Shown: positions 23,569 through 36,398, counted from the stretch's first letter. The stretch: 64,000 nucleotides of DNA from Lithospermum erythrorhizon (GCA_019722365.1 JADFUC010001185.1:48332-112331), one strand, 5' to 3'. The notes: generated by a model from the sequence alone, not told the origin. A program made the numbers and translations.

Positions 23569-25340
23569 ATGGGTAGTAGCGGGAATATTATTGGTGGCTC
23601 GAGAACTTTTTTGTGTTGAAGGTAGGTCGAGTGCGAGGCTGGCTGCTTGTGGATCAAACTATGATTATTTAGTGCGGCGTTCAAGTATCATGTACAAGCA
23701 TCGACTACAAATTAGCTGGAGAATAATCATGAGGTCCGCTCATTCGATGAAGTATCAAATTCTTGAGCGGGCTCATAGGAATTTGACCAAAGTGGAAGAG
23801 GCAATAAAATTGGGCGCCGCACGATAGAAGTTCCAATGGAGGATGTGGATAAAGAAGAGGATGGAGTACTAAGGGATGAGGAACTCAAAAAGGTGGAGTT
23901 AAATTCCAAGGCCATCCATGTTCTCCACAATGCAATGTGTATGGAAGAATATGCTCGAGTTAAGGGATGCAAGTCGGCCAAGGAAATATGGGACTTGTTA
24001 GAAACCGCTCACATTGGTTCTAGTCAAGTGAAAACCACGAGGGTCCGACTTTTGACAAGGAATATCGAACCTTGAAATGTATCCGGGAGAGTCCATCAAA
24101 GATATCGTCAAAGGTTCGATACCATTATCAACAACTTGGATTCTCTAGGAAAGACTTTCTCCTTGGAAAGTAAATGGAAGAATCATAGAAATGATCGATC
24201 AGGAGTTCGGCCAAAGGTTTGTGCAATCAATGAAGCCAAGATATCAAGATTCTTCCCGCTCAAGAGCTCATTAAGTTCCTTGAAAGCGAAGAGGAAATCA
24301 TCGCAAAAAGACAAGGCTCGAGAAATAAGGGACAAGAAGAAAGTGGCTCTTTATGGCGGCCAAAGTACAAAAATTCATGAGAAAGCGAAAGTAGCGAAGA
24401 TGATGAAGATATGGCCATCTTTGCTAGAAACTTCAAAAGGTTTCTCGAGTTCAAAAAGAAGCGGCGATTGCGTCATGTGGTCATAAAAGCTTGAGATATG
24501 ATAATCACGAAAGGAAATACGAAGAGGCAAACGAAGGAAAATCAAAAGGAGATCGCGTGCTTTGAATATGGCTTGGGGCGTTTGAGCGGATTGCCCACGT
24601 CGCAGCCAAGAGGTCCCAAACCCCAAATGAAACTTATGAGCCACTTGGGATGGCGAATCAGGCGAGTCCGACTCGAAGTGGAAACTTGCAACGTGGTGTG
24701 TCTCGTGGCCTGAGACTCGATGGAGGTACCTCTTGCTTTCTATTTACTCCTGGGATGATATTTCGCTAGTGATGATGAGAAATCAGTAGTGATTTTGACG
24801 AGCTAGCTGACAATTATAACGAGTTATTAAGCTTTGAAAAATTGCTTAAAAGAATAAAGAACTTTAGTAATACTTGCTCGCCAGCAACTCTCTTGAGAAT
24901 GAAGTTACTTTGTTGAGGCAGTTCGATTTGAAAAATGACGGTTTTCTTGAAAATTGGAGCTTAAACAAAATCTTAAAAAAGATTAGGTTGGAAAATGTTG
25001 AACTCCAAGAAATCTCAACTCGCACACATTGAGCAAGCGAGTTAAATGAAATTCTTGAGGCTGGCGTTGTCAAACTTGACAAAAAGAGATTGGTATTGAC
25101 GATAACTCTGTCATTTCAATGTCGACTTCGTAAATCCCGATTATTAAATTAAGTAAGACCGCGTTTCACTTGCACTTATTGTGAAAAAAAGGAAATCATA
25201 AGTCTTCAAAATGTCGTACAAAGGTTAGTGAGAATGGGCACACTTATGTCCCAGTACCAAGACCTAAATGGATAAAGAAAATCCATCCTCACTGCCAACC
25301 CACTTGGACCCAATCACATTGGGTACCTCGAATGAGAATT
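23569..25340 (+). pseudogene. Sirevirus-like gag pseudogene, element A
   Basis: Translation from the ATG at 23569 (MGSSGNIIGG) stops soon, but the Gag core is clear: KAIHVLHNAM and CKSAKEIWDLLETAHIGSS (about 23905-24020), then pieces with INNLDSLGKTF (24127-24159) and RPKVCAINEAK (24208-24240). A degraded zinc-knuckle start (IACFEYG) lies at about 24556. A long Lys/Glu-rich C-terminal part follows to the protease, with GHTYVPVPRPKWIKKIHP at about 25229-25282. Stops and frameshifts occur throughout. The very long Gag tail supports the Sirevirus assignment. Confidence 0.8.
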
Positions 25341-28300
25341 GAAATTTGTGTTGTAGGAGACGCTCATCCAAGAAAACTTTGGTGGTGGATAAGCGGATGT
25401 TCAAGGCATATGACGGGAGATGCCTCGCTTTTTAAGCTTGGAAGCAAGCGGTTGGAAAGGATTCGCAATGAAACCGCCAAAATCTAGGTAAAGGATGTAT
25501 TGGTAGAAAGGTTGTTTCAAAATTAAAAATGCTTTCTTTTGATGATGGCGTGAAATTTAATTTGCTAAGTGTGAGCGATTGTGTGAAAATGATTATGAAG
25601 TTAAAGTTTTCAAAACATAAGTGTATTATTTCAAATACTTCATCTTCGTTTGTTGTACATGGTTATGATGTCCGAATAATGTGTATTATGTTAATTTTGA
25701 TTCCGGTTGAGGCGAGTAATATTTGCATGAATGTGATGCGTGGCGTGAGTTTGTGGCATGATCGGTTGGGCCGTACTAGTATCGAAATGTTATCTAAATT
25801 GCATAAAAACTCTCGTGTTAGAGGCCTACCTAATCTCTCATATAAAAAGGTTAAACTTTGCGATGCATGTATTTCGGTAAAATGCATAAATAAATGGATT
25901 TTTAAGCGCTTTAAATCTTGTTCGTCGAGCCGTATTGCTTGATTTGCTACATATGGACTTGTTGTTTGGTGAGATGGATATTGAGAGTTTAGGTGGCTCT
26001 AAATATGTTTTTATTATTGTGGGCGATTACTCGAGTTTACTTGGTAATTGGCGCTGGCGAAAAAAAAGTGATGCGTTTAAAGAGTTTGCTAAGTTGTGTA
26101 GAAGGTCATGACGAAAAGGGATTCAAAATCAAGGCCATAAGGAGCGTCCACGGGTGAGTTCGAAAATGAGTGATATGTTTTGTGGGGAGTATGAGATCGG
26201 CCTGGCTTTTCGGCGCGAGAACACCTCGACAAAGTAGATTAGGTGGAGGCGAGAAAGGGCCAGGACTATTCAAGGAAATGAGTGTGTGAAGTGTTGAATG
26301 AGCCTGACTTGCCAAAGTACTTTGGGGACATGCCGTGGACACCGGCGTTAACTGCGCCATTGACCGGGTATTTCTAAGACCTATTCTTGATAAGACTCAC
26401 TACGAGCTTTGGTATGAGTAGGAATCACATGTGTTGAATTGCTAAAGTTTTGGATGTAAATGCTTTATTCTAAACACCAAAGATAGATTGGAATTAGAAT
26501 TTATTATTTAAAATCTAATGAGAGACGATCTTTCTTGGTTATTCTAAAGCAGTAAGGCATATATCATCTACAATAAAAGGATCAATGTGTGCAGAATATC
26601 TATTCATGTTAACTGATGAATCCCAATCCGTTTGTTGAGAAAGTTGTATTAGATGAGATGATTAAATTAGATGTTAATGTGGATGGGAATTCTCAAAAGA
26701 ATTATTGAGCTTCAAAACCAAGCATCAAACGAGGAAGCATCAATTATGGGGGAGCAAACTAATAAATGTCGTGACCAGAGATGTGGATGATTATCTCCCG
26801 TGGGCGGACACACGAAGATCTTCCTAGGAGGCGAGAATCGTCGAATCGTCCAGGATACCGTTGCTTGGTGATATCTCGAAAAGAGATGGCTACTCGATCT
26901 CTACAAATGTGTTTGTCTCCATAGTGCTTTTTTGTATCTCAAGTAGTGCCTCTTAATATTAAACAAGCTCTAGAAGATCGGGATTGGATTTTATACATGC
27001 AAAAGAACTTGAACAATTTGAAAGATGCAAAGTTTGGCATTTAGTTGAAAAACCTTTCAATAAAACCATTATTGGGACTAAATGGGTTTTAGAAATAAAC
27101 TGATGAGCGATTGTTGTTTTTATTAAATAAAAGTAAAATGCTTGTTGTTCAAGGTTATAATCAGTCGGGAAGGAGTCGATTTGAGTGAAACTTTTGCTCG
27201 GTGGCTAGGTTGGAATCCATTAAATTATTATTACAGCATACATGGTCATGGATTTAATACCAAATGGATGTCAAAGCGTTTAAATGGTTTCTTAGATGAG
27301 AAGTTTTTGTAAAACAACCTCCGGGTTTTGAGAAAGATCCCTAATTATCCTGCATCCACTTGCGTTTTCAAACTAGATAAAAGCGGCTTTACGGTTTTAA
27401 AACAAGCACTGGAAAGCTTGGTATGAGAGAGGTTAATACTTGGCGTTGGTTAAATGGTTTCGAGAGAGCTTGGGTTCCCACCTTAAAACCAAGAACAAGC
27501 GTCATGTCGTTTAAATTTATGTAGATAATCAATATTTTCGGTTACACTATTGATTTGTTGTGTGAAGAATTTGCTAAAATGATGACAAGTGAGTTCGAGA
27601 TGAAGCGTGATGGGAGGGTGAATTTCTTTCCTCGGACTCCAGTAAAGCAAATGGTGGGCTGACATATTCATAAGCCAAAAGCAAGTTCTCGAAAGAACTC
27701 ATAAAAGAAATTCGGGATGGAAGATGCAAAAGTGATCGGGAACTCCCGTATAGAAGCATCAAGCAAGCTTCAAACAAGGGGCAAGCGAGTCTTGATGTCG
27801 GTAGGGAATGTCAGTATGATTGGTAGTCTTAACATGCGCTTACAGGCCCCGATATATGTTTTGCTTAGATGTGTTTGTGTGCTCGTTTTCAAGCGTGTCC
27901 CCAAAGAGTCTAAATGCTAAAGCGGTTAAAAGGATCGCCCCGGTACGTGAAAGGGACAATTGACTATGGGCTTTTTGGTATCCGATGAAGCGAAACTTTT
28001 GAACTTGTGCAAGGATACCGGATGCAGTTTTTGCGGGATGCGCGCTTGATAGGAAGTCTGAAATTAGGACATGTCGGCTTGGGGCGTAGCCTCGCTTTCG
28101 TGGTCTGAAAGCAAAAATAGTATTTGCATTGTCTTGGCGGAGGCCGAATATGTGGCGATCGGGAATTGTGTTGCTGAAGTGCTTTGGATGGGGAAACAAA
28201 CCTTGGAGGATTTCGGGATCAAATATGAGAGCGAGTTCGATTGTTATGTGGCAACCTTGAAATTGCCATAAATATTGCCAAGAATCGGTGCGACACTTTC

Positions 28301-28465
28301 GAGGACCAAACATGAGGGGTATGCTTGACCGTAGGGACCGTAATGCGAAAAGGAAACATTGATCTCGAGTTCGTGAGGGACAAATGGTCAACTTGCGGAC
28401 ATCTTCGCTGAGCAGCTACGGAGGATCGATTTAACCGTGTGGGCGTGAGCTAGGGATGCTTGATG
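25341..28465 (+). pseudogene. Copia pol pseudogene, element A
   Basis: Protease: a piece reading SGCSRHMTGDASLF (about 25394-25435) keeps Ser-Gly but its Asp is altered. Pre-integrase: SLWHDRLGRTSIEML and a zinc-binding end KLCDACISVKC (25745-25890). The integrase core after 25950 is badly scrambled. In RT the active site survives as IYVDNQYF (about 27517-27540), one Asp of YVDD being changed. RNase H (28071-28270) reads AEAEYVAIGNCVAEVLWM and KQTLEDFGIKYE, and the reading ends near ELGMLDAT (28446). Order and content are those of Copia pol; it cannot be translated as one protein. Confidence 0.8.
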
Positions 28466-28739
28466 CTACAGTAAGTAATTTTATCTTGCTCGTGCCATCT
28501 TCGTCTTGTATGTTGTTGCATCTTCGTGCTTAAAATTATGTCTATATTGTTCCCATATTGGGATGATGAGCCAAATGATGAAATTGTCCAAAATGGTTGT
28601 GAATTGGATTAGTTGAAAGGGTTCTTTAAGTGAATATTAGGGATTATGATTGTGTGTCATTGTTGAAGATCGGTGATTTGGAATGTTGGTTGTTTTGCTT
28701 TGATTGGGTGATTTGTGTGGAGCTTTTGGATGTATGAAT

Positions 28740-29119
28740 GGTGCTTTGTGTGTGTGGGATCGAGACACCATCGTGACTGGTCCCAGATGAGGTCCCGATC
28801 AGGGACTTCAGTAAGCCATCGAGACCCCGCGAGACCCACAATGCTTCTCGGAAGTGGTCTCGATCAAAAACACACCAGTCGTCAGACCCAGGACCCCCTG
28901 CAGCGAGATGGGTCCCAGATGGGGTGTTAAAGAACTTGCCATATTGTCGTGAGACTGTGAGACTGATGCTACCGATGGTCTCGAACAAACCCATGGTCGA
29001 ACCACAATGAGACCCCCATAAGATGAATTGATGTGAGTTATAACCACCCGGTCGCGCATCGAGACTTCATCGGGTTCCCACAGGTCGAATGGGTCTCGAT
29101 GAACTCGATCTATATACCC
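28740..29119 (+). promoter_or_regulatory. Probable internal promoter of the third ORF, element A
   Basis: A CpG-rich block with many GAGAC(C) and GGTCTC/GGTCCC motifs in both orientations (28760-29100) ends at a TATA box (TCTATATACCC, 29109-29119). About 180 bp of C-rich, AT-flanked leader-like sequence then runs to the ATG at 29301. The same motif and the same order (motif block, then TATA) occur in the LTR U3 at 22575-22807. Promoter function is inferred from this resemblance. Confidence 0.5.
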
Positions 29120-29300
29120 GTTTCAGCCGTTTTCACTTCGTTTCAACCACAGTTCAAAAATTTCCAACCTATTCACCAAATCCGCATCGCGTTGACCATT
29201 TCCTTTACCAAATTCATCAAAAATTCACAAATTCCTAAATTGCTACGTTGCTTTAACTTTTAACCTAAACAAAATTCCTACTCAAATTTCTCTACAAAAA

Positions 29301-30830
29301 ATGGCTTCCTTACACCCAGGCAATAACCCAAAAAGAGAGCGAGGACTCAAAACCCAAAATCTTCAAACAGTATGTATATACAGAATTGGAAATAAGGCTA
29401 TGAAAATGTGAATCGATTACCCTCACAGAGGAGGAAAGAACAAACTTGGCAAACCCAATATACTTGATGGCTACTACTATGATGGAGATTTGGAGGTACT
29501 CCATTAAAGGAGTGGTGAAATTCGGAAATGGGAGAAGTTCTTTTGTAAGTCCTCCGATATCTTCCGGATTGGGTTTATTTCTTTATGAACATGTTGTTGT
29601 TAGCTGGCTTCTTAGTAGTAACAATTTGAACATTAAGTTGGGTGGGAGTGAGTAGATCTTATAATTATAGTTGAAAATTTTAGAGATGATTTCGGGTTGT
29701 GCGGAAATGGATTTACTTGATTATCTTTGTGGATATGTGGCCTCAGATTGAGGGAGATTTAATTCGGCGGAAGATGTGACCCAGTGGTTGAATAATGAAT
29801 TCGAGGTTTTAGAAATAGTTATAGGAAAAAAGGGGTTGTTGATTGTCTTCCGTCTTTGCAACTTGTATACGGTGGTAGGTTTGTGAACACCTTTTGTGTG
29901 TGGTCGGTGTGGTTAAAGTGGGTTACCGGGATAGGAATCCGATTAAGGTTGGTGAACTCCACACGACTTACAAATTCTTCAACGTCGCAGCGGATAAATC
30001 TACCACTGCCATTTGCCTTCAGCTATGCGGCATTCGATAGGCAATACGAGAAAGCGACCGCTACTTTACGGGATGCTTATCGCCTTGTCGTGGAATGCTT
30101 GGGGAGGAGATAGGGTGTTTCGAGGGTATGCCAAGAGGTGGGGGAAACGCGTCCAGTCACCAGGACTACTTCCCGGACTTGCGCCCTTTATCCACGATAA
30201 TGTCGACTTTGGTGGAGTGGGAAGCTAAGATCGCGAACACGTGAAGATAGAAAGGCCATTGAGCAACATGGGAGAGAAATAGTTCGGGGAGGTAGATGAC
30301 TTGGAGGATCGGTGTTTTCGGATGATGAGGATGATGACGGCGAGGACTTCGGGGATATTGGCGAGGATGATGATGATGATGTAGGGGAGATGATGATGGC
30401 GGTGGCAATGAGTGCTCCTCGGGAAGTGAGGAGTAAAACATTTCAAGACCCACGGCGGGGCTAAATGACATTGTTAGAAGGCAGCAGTGGTAGGGAGAAT
30501 CGAGGATTATCGAACTCAAAGAAAACAAGAAGCTTAAAGATTATGTGAAAGAATTATAGAAATTCCTCTCTTTGTTTTAGCGATGGTAATGAAAGTTGAA
30601 GGCCCTGGCAAGTATTTGGCTCTTGGATGATGAGGAGGCAGGGTGGGCGTGGGGCCGTTGCGGGTCGGTACCTGTGATTGGTGCACAGAGGGAGTTAAGG
30701 ATCGAAGACTACATCTTGATGATGATAGGCCTTGGATGGTATGGGATCGCTTCTTTAAATGAGAACTATGGAGGTAGAAGATCAATTGAAGGGACTTTGA
30801 TTGTCTTGTTTATGTATTTATGACTTGTTT
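29301..30830 (+). pseudogene. Third (env-like) ORF remnant of element A
   Basis: An ATG after a leader-like sequence starts MASLHPGNNPKRERG, and a stop comes within about 40 codons. Later frames hold pieces such as AEMDLLDYLCGY and DVTQWLNNEFEVLEI (about 29700-29815) and a long acidic Asp/Glu-rich stretch (about 30310-30400). Sireviruses often carry an ORF of unknown function here, called env-like from its position. I see no convincing signal peptide or membrane segment. The identification rests on position between RNase H and the 3' LTR; the right border is approximate. Confidence 0.5.
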
Positions 30831-31109
30831 AGACTTGTTTTTATACCCACTTTGTGATGATCTCAAGGGGGAGAATGTTTAGACTTATGCTTTTTGTTGG
30901 TTTTTTTACGTTTTTTAGTGTTTAGTTCTCTTATGCTGCTGTTGGATGTTTTTTTTATGTAAGCTTGTGTTGGTGTTTTATTATCTATAAATTGTGCCGT
31001 ACAATTATTAGCGACTTACGTTAATATACATTCATGGGAATCTTATGTTTGAGGCATTCATTTTTATGTTTACATTTAATACCACTTAGCGTAAGTCGAT
31101 TTGTTATCA

Positions 31110-31122
31110 TCAAAGGGGAGTT
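31110..31122 (+). other. Polypurine tract of element A
   Basis: TCAAAGGGGAGTT lies directly before the 3' LTR start and would prime plus-strand synthesis. Confidence 0.7.
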
Positions 31123-32417
31123 TGTTGAATAATGGTTCATTATTTTGAAGATAACAAATTGTTCTATCGAGCTTAATCGTTTTGGTGAACATGTATTGGG
31201 TTATTCCTAAATAAGTTGAAGTCTAATTGTTGGTCGGGAAATTCGGGCTTCATTGATAGGTGAAACAAAGCATATGCTAAAAGGAGCTCGTGTTCTTCTT
31301 TTTATAGGCGTTTGTAAGAAACTCTTTTTAAGTATTTTTGTCGTTTTAAATTTGTGAAGGTATAGACTTTTGCCATTTAAACTTAATTGTGTTTGAAAAA
31401 GCGAAGATTCAGGTAGTTTCAAATGCTAAGTATAGATTGATTCGTAGTTAGTACCGTGCAAATGGTATGTGGCATTTGTTTTGAGAATTGGCTTGAGCGA
31501 TGCGTTATTTTGGAATTGACTATGAACCGCCGAGACCCTTCGAGGGTCGAGGTCACGATGATCGAGACCCGCCCAGGGCCCGGGTGCAAATAAGTCCCGA
31601 TGATCGAGACCACGGACACCGATAAGATACAGCGGGCGAGCATAAGCGCGTTGCCACAGTCCGTGAGGCTCGTCAGGCCCACGGTCTCGATAGGGTCACA
31701 ATCGCGAACTCTTTTAAACTCAAATTTTGTGCACTATATAAGCCCCTCTTTCAAAACCCCCTAAACAACTTTTGCAACTATTTGAACCTAATTTCGAGCA
31801 TTTATTTCTTTGATAAGCAAAAGGCAAAAGTCATAACTCGCGTTTATTGCTTTGTCTTTGAAGTTTCCTAGTTGTGTGACAATTCGTTTCCTTCTCGAGC
31901 ATTTATTGTTTTGAGTGAAATCTATATAGGGAAGCATGGGGTTACTATTAGGTTGAGTAGTACTTTGAAATCCCTAAAAGAGTGTGTTCTTGGGTTCCCA
32001 ATCCCGGAACCGATTAGGAGTTGAAATCCTTAGCCGGGTAGCTTGGGTCATTCTGAGTGGATACTAAGTGTTTGATAATAGGCTTGAGAGGATTCAGCTG
32101 TGTGTAATCAAACATTTCTTGGCCTTGAATTATACTGCAAAATCGAGGTTGGAAGCCGGCCCGGTGAGCAGTGAGAGGCAGAGAGCTAATATCTTGTGTA
32201 TTGTATTTCTTAACTTTCATAATTCTTACTTTAAGTCATCATTATATTATTACTAATCATTTGTTGTTATTGTTGACTAATCATTCTAGAGCTTGGGTTA
32301 TCGGTTATCACGTTAGAACATATTAACGTATTTTGTAATTAGCATTGTTAAATTAAACTCAAGGAATAATTTAACGTAAAACATATTCGCCCCCCTACAG
32401 GTTGAATGCAGGCTATG
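31123..32417 (+). repeat. 3' LTR of Sirevirus-like element A
   Basis: Collinear with 22172-23508 over its full length, sharing for example GGGAAATTCGG, TATATAAGCCCC, AGGCTTGA and CGCCCCCCT. Differences are mostly indels of 1-5 bases. The last bases (GGCTATG against GGCTAACA) are altered, so the end is uncertain by a few bases. Confidence 0.85.
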
Positions 32418-34240
32418 ACCATGAGATTTGAAACCCCCGAAGGACTGTTTGCATCACCCTTGAATCCGCGCAAATGGAGTGGCCACCTGAGCTGATCTGC
32501 GTCACGTCTCGAACACGAGGTATACGTCCGAGAACGAGATATCCGCGAGCTCCGTATATCCGCGGCATCCGTCTACCACCAAAGAAGTTTTCTATCGCGG
32601 CGTGATGATCGAATCTCGTGGGGACACCTACATCCACTTAAAAAATCCTTCACGGAGAAGAGACGAGTCCGGAAACTCGGGCGCGACCCGCGGTGCTTTG
32701 CGTATATATCATAGCATATGCTGCGTCACCGTCTTCGAGTCTCCCCACCAAAACACCCCGGAGATAACGTTGACCGCTAATGTTGGAGGAGGTCCGTCCG
32801 GCGATCCCGACATCCTGTCAGTGGCAGTTCTGGGACTCGCTGGACATAATCCTTGTGCCCGGATTGAATGAGAGCACCGATCTCCGTCGTAAGGTGGCCG
32901 GTGGTCATCGGCGTCATTGCCATAATCCCTTTTGGTATTGGTAGGGCCTTACATTCAAATTAAGGGTACATCGAGGTGGCGTGGTAGCGACGGCAGTCAC
33001 CGTCTCACAGGAGCATGTTCCTGTTGAGGTGTTGGATGGGCAATTATTCGATCTTTCCCTCATTCTCCTCCTTCCGCTTCCTTGGATCCCCTTGGAGGCA
33101 GGAGAATGCATACCGCAATGCATTGGCTCGGGGTAGGCACGTCGGGCTCACGATCCCCAAGGCAACCGTCTATTGGGCTCGAGAACTTCGAGCAGTTATA
33201 ATCTACCGGGCGCTTGGCTTTAACCGCCTACCTGCACTGCCCGATGCGGATGTACTTGTAGGCCCGTTCATTAACCTCTTTTTAAATCCCTGAAGTGCGC
33301 TTAAGAGTGACTCCTTAAACTTGCTCAGCTGAGAAGCCCTCATGAAGGCAATCATGATATTCTTTTGATTGGCCCTAGGTATCAAATTAAACTCTATACG
33401 GAACACATTACGAAGGAGGCGATCGACTAGATTTCCCTGCAGTCAGTCGTGAGGGTGCTCTCTTATCTGACCACCCTGCATGGAGTCTGGTAAGGCAGGT
33501 TTTAAGGCTCCTAGAAGGATGTAATGCATCACCCCGAGCGGCAATTGAACCATTTTAAGCCTTGAGGGAGCTGGCTTAAAGGCAGATGGAAAGCCTACGG
33601 TAGACCTGTATCCGGTGGTGGAAGGACATCTAGGACTAAAATTCCTCGATGTGCTCGCAAAGTCCGTCTTTCCCGTGAATTTGATAAGCGAGGAGTTTAA
33701 CCGATTGGCGTGATCGCTCAGATATCGGGGAGAAAGGACTTGACCCTCTTAGTTCGGTGTTAGTCCCTCGTCTTTACTAGTCAGCCCAACTTCTACATGA
33801 GGAAAACAAAATCTACCCGCGCCATTGCGTCGGGGAGGGGCGCGGCTTATTTATCCCTTGCGTTGCGTCGCTGGCGACTTTCTTTCCCTGCTTGCAGACT
33901 CATTTCCCTCTTCGTGCAAGTAGGTTGGTAGCTTTGGGATGTTATTTGGGGCGTCACCACTGCGGTGATCGGAAGTAATTCAGCGTAATCCATCGATTAC
34001 TCAGGGTGATAAATCGTTACCCGTTGTTTCATGATAATAGTTGAAATGAATGGGTGGTGACTTTAAATGCGAAGTCTCCCATTTATGAGGTAGGTCGATG
34101 ATGATTTGAGAATTAGATACCGATGTGGGATCCTGAAATCCTCCCAAGTCGAGCTTTGATACATGGTCCCAAATGAGTTCTGAAAACAAAAGGCAGTTTG
34201 TAGGCCGAGCGCTCCGACTGATCAAGTCAATAAAGGATAG
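32418..34240. mobile_element. Unclassified retroelement debris right of element A
   Basis: GC-rich relative to the spacer that follows, with long stretches lacking AT runs, so a coding past is likely. Open pieces (for example 32602-32871 plus and 33015-33293 plus) match no family I recognise. A Glu/Arg-rich piece near 32510-32560 (EREIRELRISA) could be a coiled coil. Together with the left flank of element A it was probably one older element. Composition changes abruptly at about 34240. Confidence 0.35.
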
Positions 34241-36398
34241 AAGAGTTTAGTTTTAGAAAGTATTTAGATTATCAGAAGTGAATTTACATGATTTGGGCTG
34301 CAATGTTTGCATTTTTATAGTTTATTTGGATGGTTACTGACTTAATTACCACTTTAATTGTGTCGAATCAAGCTGTTGGGTTCTAATGGTTCTCTTCTTC
34401 TTACCGGTGCCGACAAATTTCAACCCACTTAAATTGCGCTATTCTCGCCCACTTTACGCCGTCTGTGTCGATTTATTTGGTTCTTCATTCACGCATCCAT
34501 CTTCTACAGCCCAATCTCGCTGACTAATCTCGATCACCCCACCACTACGGTAGATTATCAACGGTGAGAATTCAGCAAAAATTCTCAAGTGATTTTTTAT
34601 ATATTCATTATTTATAAATCTTAAAATTAACCTATTTTTTAAGATTTCGATACTTGTAGCCAATGCTTTTAATTTAATCGATACACACAATCATATGTAA
34701 TTACTCGACTAAGAATATTATTGATTAGTGTAACATCATATACATGGACTTATTTTGATGAATTTAACTATTAAAAGATAAAATTGTTACTTTTAGAAAT
34801 AAAACTTGTCTCTTTTAACTCAAAATATAAAGTACTAAGACTACTTAAATCATATTTGACATATCTTCAATTAATTCATGTTACCATAGTTATAAAACAT
34901 ATAATCATGTTATATGTTATAAAAGACTTTGAAGTTTCAACACAAAAGTATATGTCATATAACATATGTTATAAAACATATTATCATGTTATATGTTATA
35001 AAAGACTTTGAAGTTTTATTTCTAAAATAATCATGTTTTATAATCATGTTATATGTTATATCTCATAGTAATTACATTGAAAATTCTAATGTCTTATTTC
35101 AACACAAAAGTATGATAATGATTATTTTTATATTAAGTCATATTTTTATTTTTTGACAATGAAGTATAAGACATCATCATCATATTATGGTCAAGACTAT
35201 TTTAAGATTAAATTATCTAAGTTCGTAAGTCGATCACTGTGTCTCGAACCTTTATTATTACAACTAATTCTTGATTGTCGAGACCTCCACATACTAATGT
35301 AAGATTTAAAAAGGTTTGCAAATTATTCTTTTATGTCAATAAAGTTCAATTTGGTTTAAAAAATATGGAGTATTTTATAAGAAAAGTGAAAAAGGTAAAT
35401 TTCAACATATATGGAGGAACCATTTGAAAATGATATAAGGTGAAATACTTAAATATTATAATTAAAAAAATAATAGGACAGCGTTTAAATTTTGAAATAA
35501 ATTAATGCCAATATAAAAAATATATTCATAATTTACTATTCAAGGGCTACAATCTACTGAATTGAATATTTTTCCTTGTTATTTAAAGAGTTTCAATAAA
35601 GACATGTGATTATATTATTTAGCCAATCAATATATATACAAGTTTATCATTATTATTAATTATTTTTGTATTTTAATAGACTAAACCTCAAAAAAATTAA
35701 TATTTCTATTTTTTCCCTATAAAATTATCCACGTACAAATATGTTACTAGTCTATCAAAGTTTTAAATTTGTTTAGTCTCTCCCTCAAATTCAATGTCAA
35801 TTCATTCAAAATTTATAAATTTCGACCGTTGAAAAATAAATCTCATCGATCTTTTCGAAGTTGAGGTCCTATGTTTTTAGAACGAGTGGAGTATAATATT
35901 ATGTCATGCAATTCAGGCTTCAACGATCGATCGAATTCTAAAAGCTGCTCTATATTAAAATGAGACTTCTGTTTTTTTTGTTCTTGTGAATGCTTAACTA
36001 TATTATAATCTTAGTCAAACAGATAGATAGGGTGGCAGTTGTTCAAACAAGTTGATTGTTCTAGAAACTCTTCTATATGGTTAAATCAAATTATCAAAGT
36101 AAAATATATAAAATCGATGGCAGTATCTGGCTGGACCTTCTCTAGAAAATATCACAAGTTTAAATTCTCTAAGAGGATTATATCCTCCTCAATTTGCAGA
36201 CATGATTTCCCAAAAAAAAATATCGCTAATTAACAAAAAATAAAGTAAAATATATAAACATATTGAGGTGAACAATCTCTTTTAATTTTTGCAATGAGGA
36301 GTCTTCTATAGACTCCAAGACTTAGATAAATATAATTCTCCCTCTCAGATGACAAATAAAACTCAATGATGAAGTGAGATTCATATATAGTTGGACGG
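34241..36398. other. AT-rich spacer
   Basis: No gene is seen. It is AT-rich intergenic DNA with a local direct repeat (separate entry). Confidence 0.5.
34889..35062. repeat. Tandem repeat of 79-bp period, AT-rich
   Basis: A block TTATAAAACATA...TTATATGTTATAAAAGACTTTGAAGTTT occurs at about 34890-34937 and again at 34969-35016. A shorter third copy of its middle (TAATCATGTTATATGTTATA) follows at about 35040-35059. The unit contains near-palindromic ATAACATAT motifs. Confidence 0.85.

Larger units (their letters stand above)
22172..32417 (+). mobile_element. Sirevirus-like Ty1/Copia retrotransposon (element A), degenerate
   Basis: The element is about 10.2 kb with LTRs of about 1.3 kb. It has a tRNA-Met type primer-binding site, gag, pol in Copia order, then about 2.6 kb containing a third ORF, then a polypurine tract and the 3' LTR. 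Long LTRs, an extra-long gag and a third ORF between RNase H and the 3' LTR are features of the Sirevirus lineage. ACCAT at 22167-22171 and 32418-32422 fits a 5-bp target duplication. Every ORF is broken. Confidence 0.85.

Noticed and set aside
30166..30528. Minus-strand frame with His-rich stretches
   Set aside because: It is the complement of the Asp/Glu-rich part of the third-ORF remnant; the repeats of GATGAT create the His codons.
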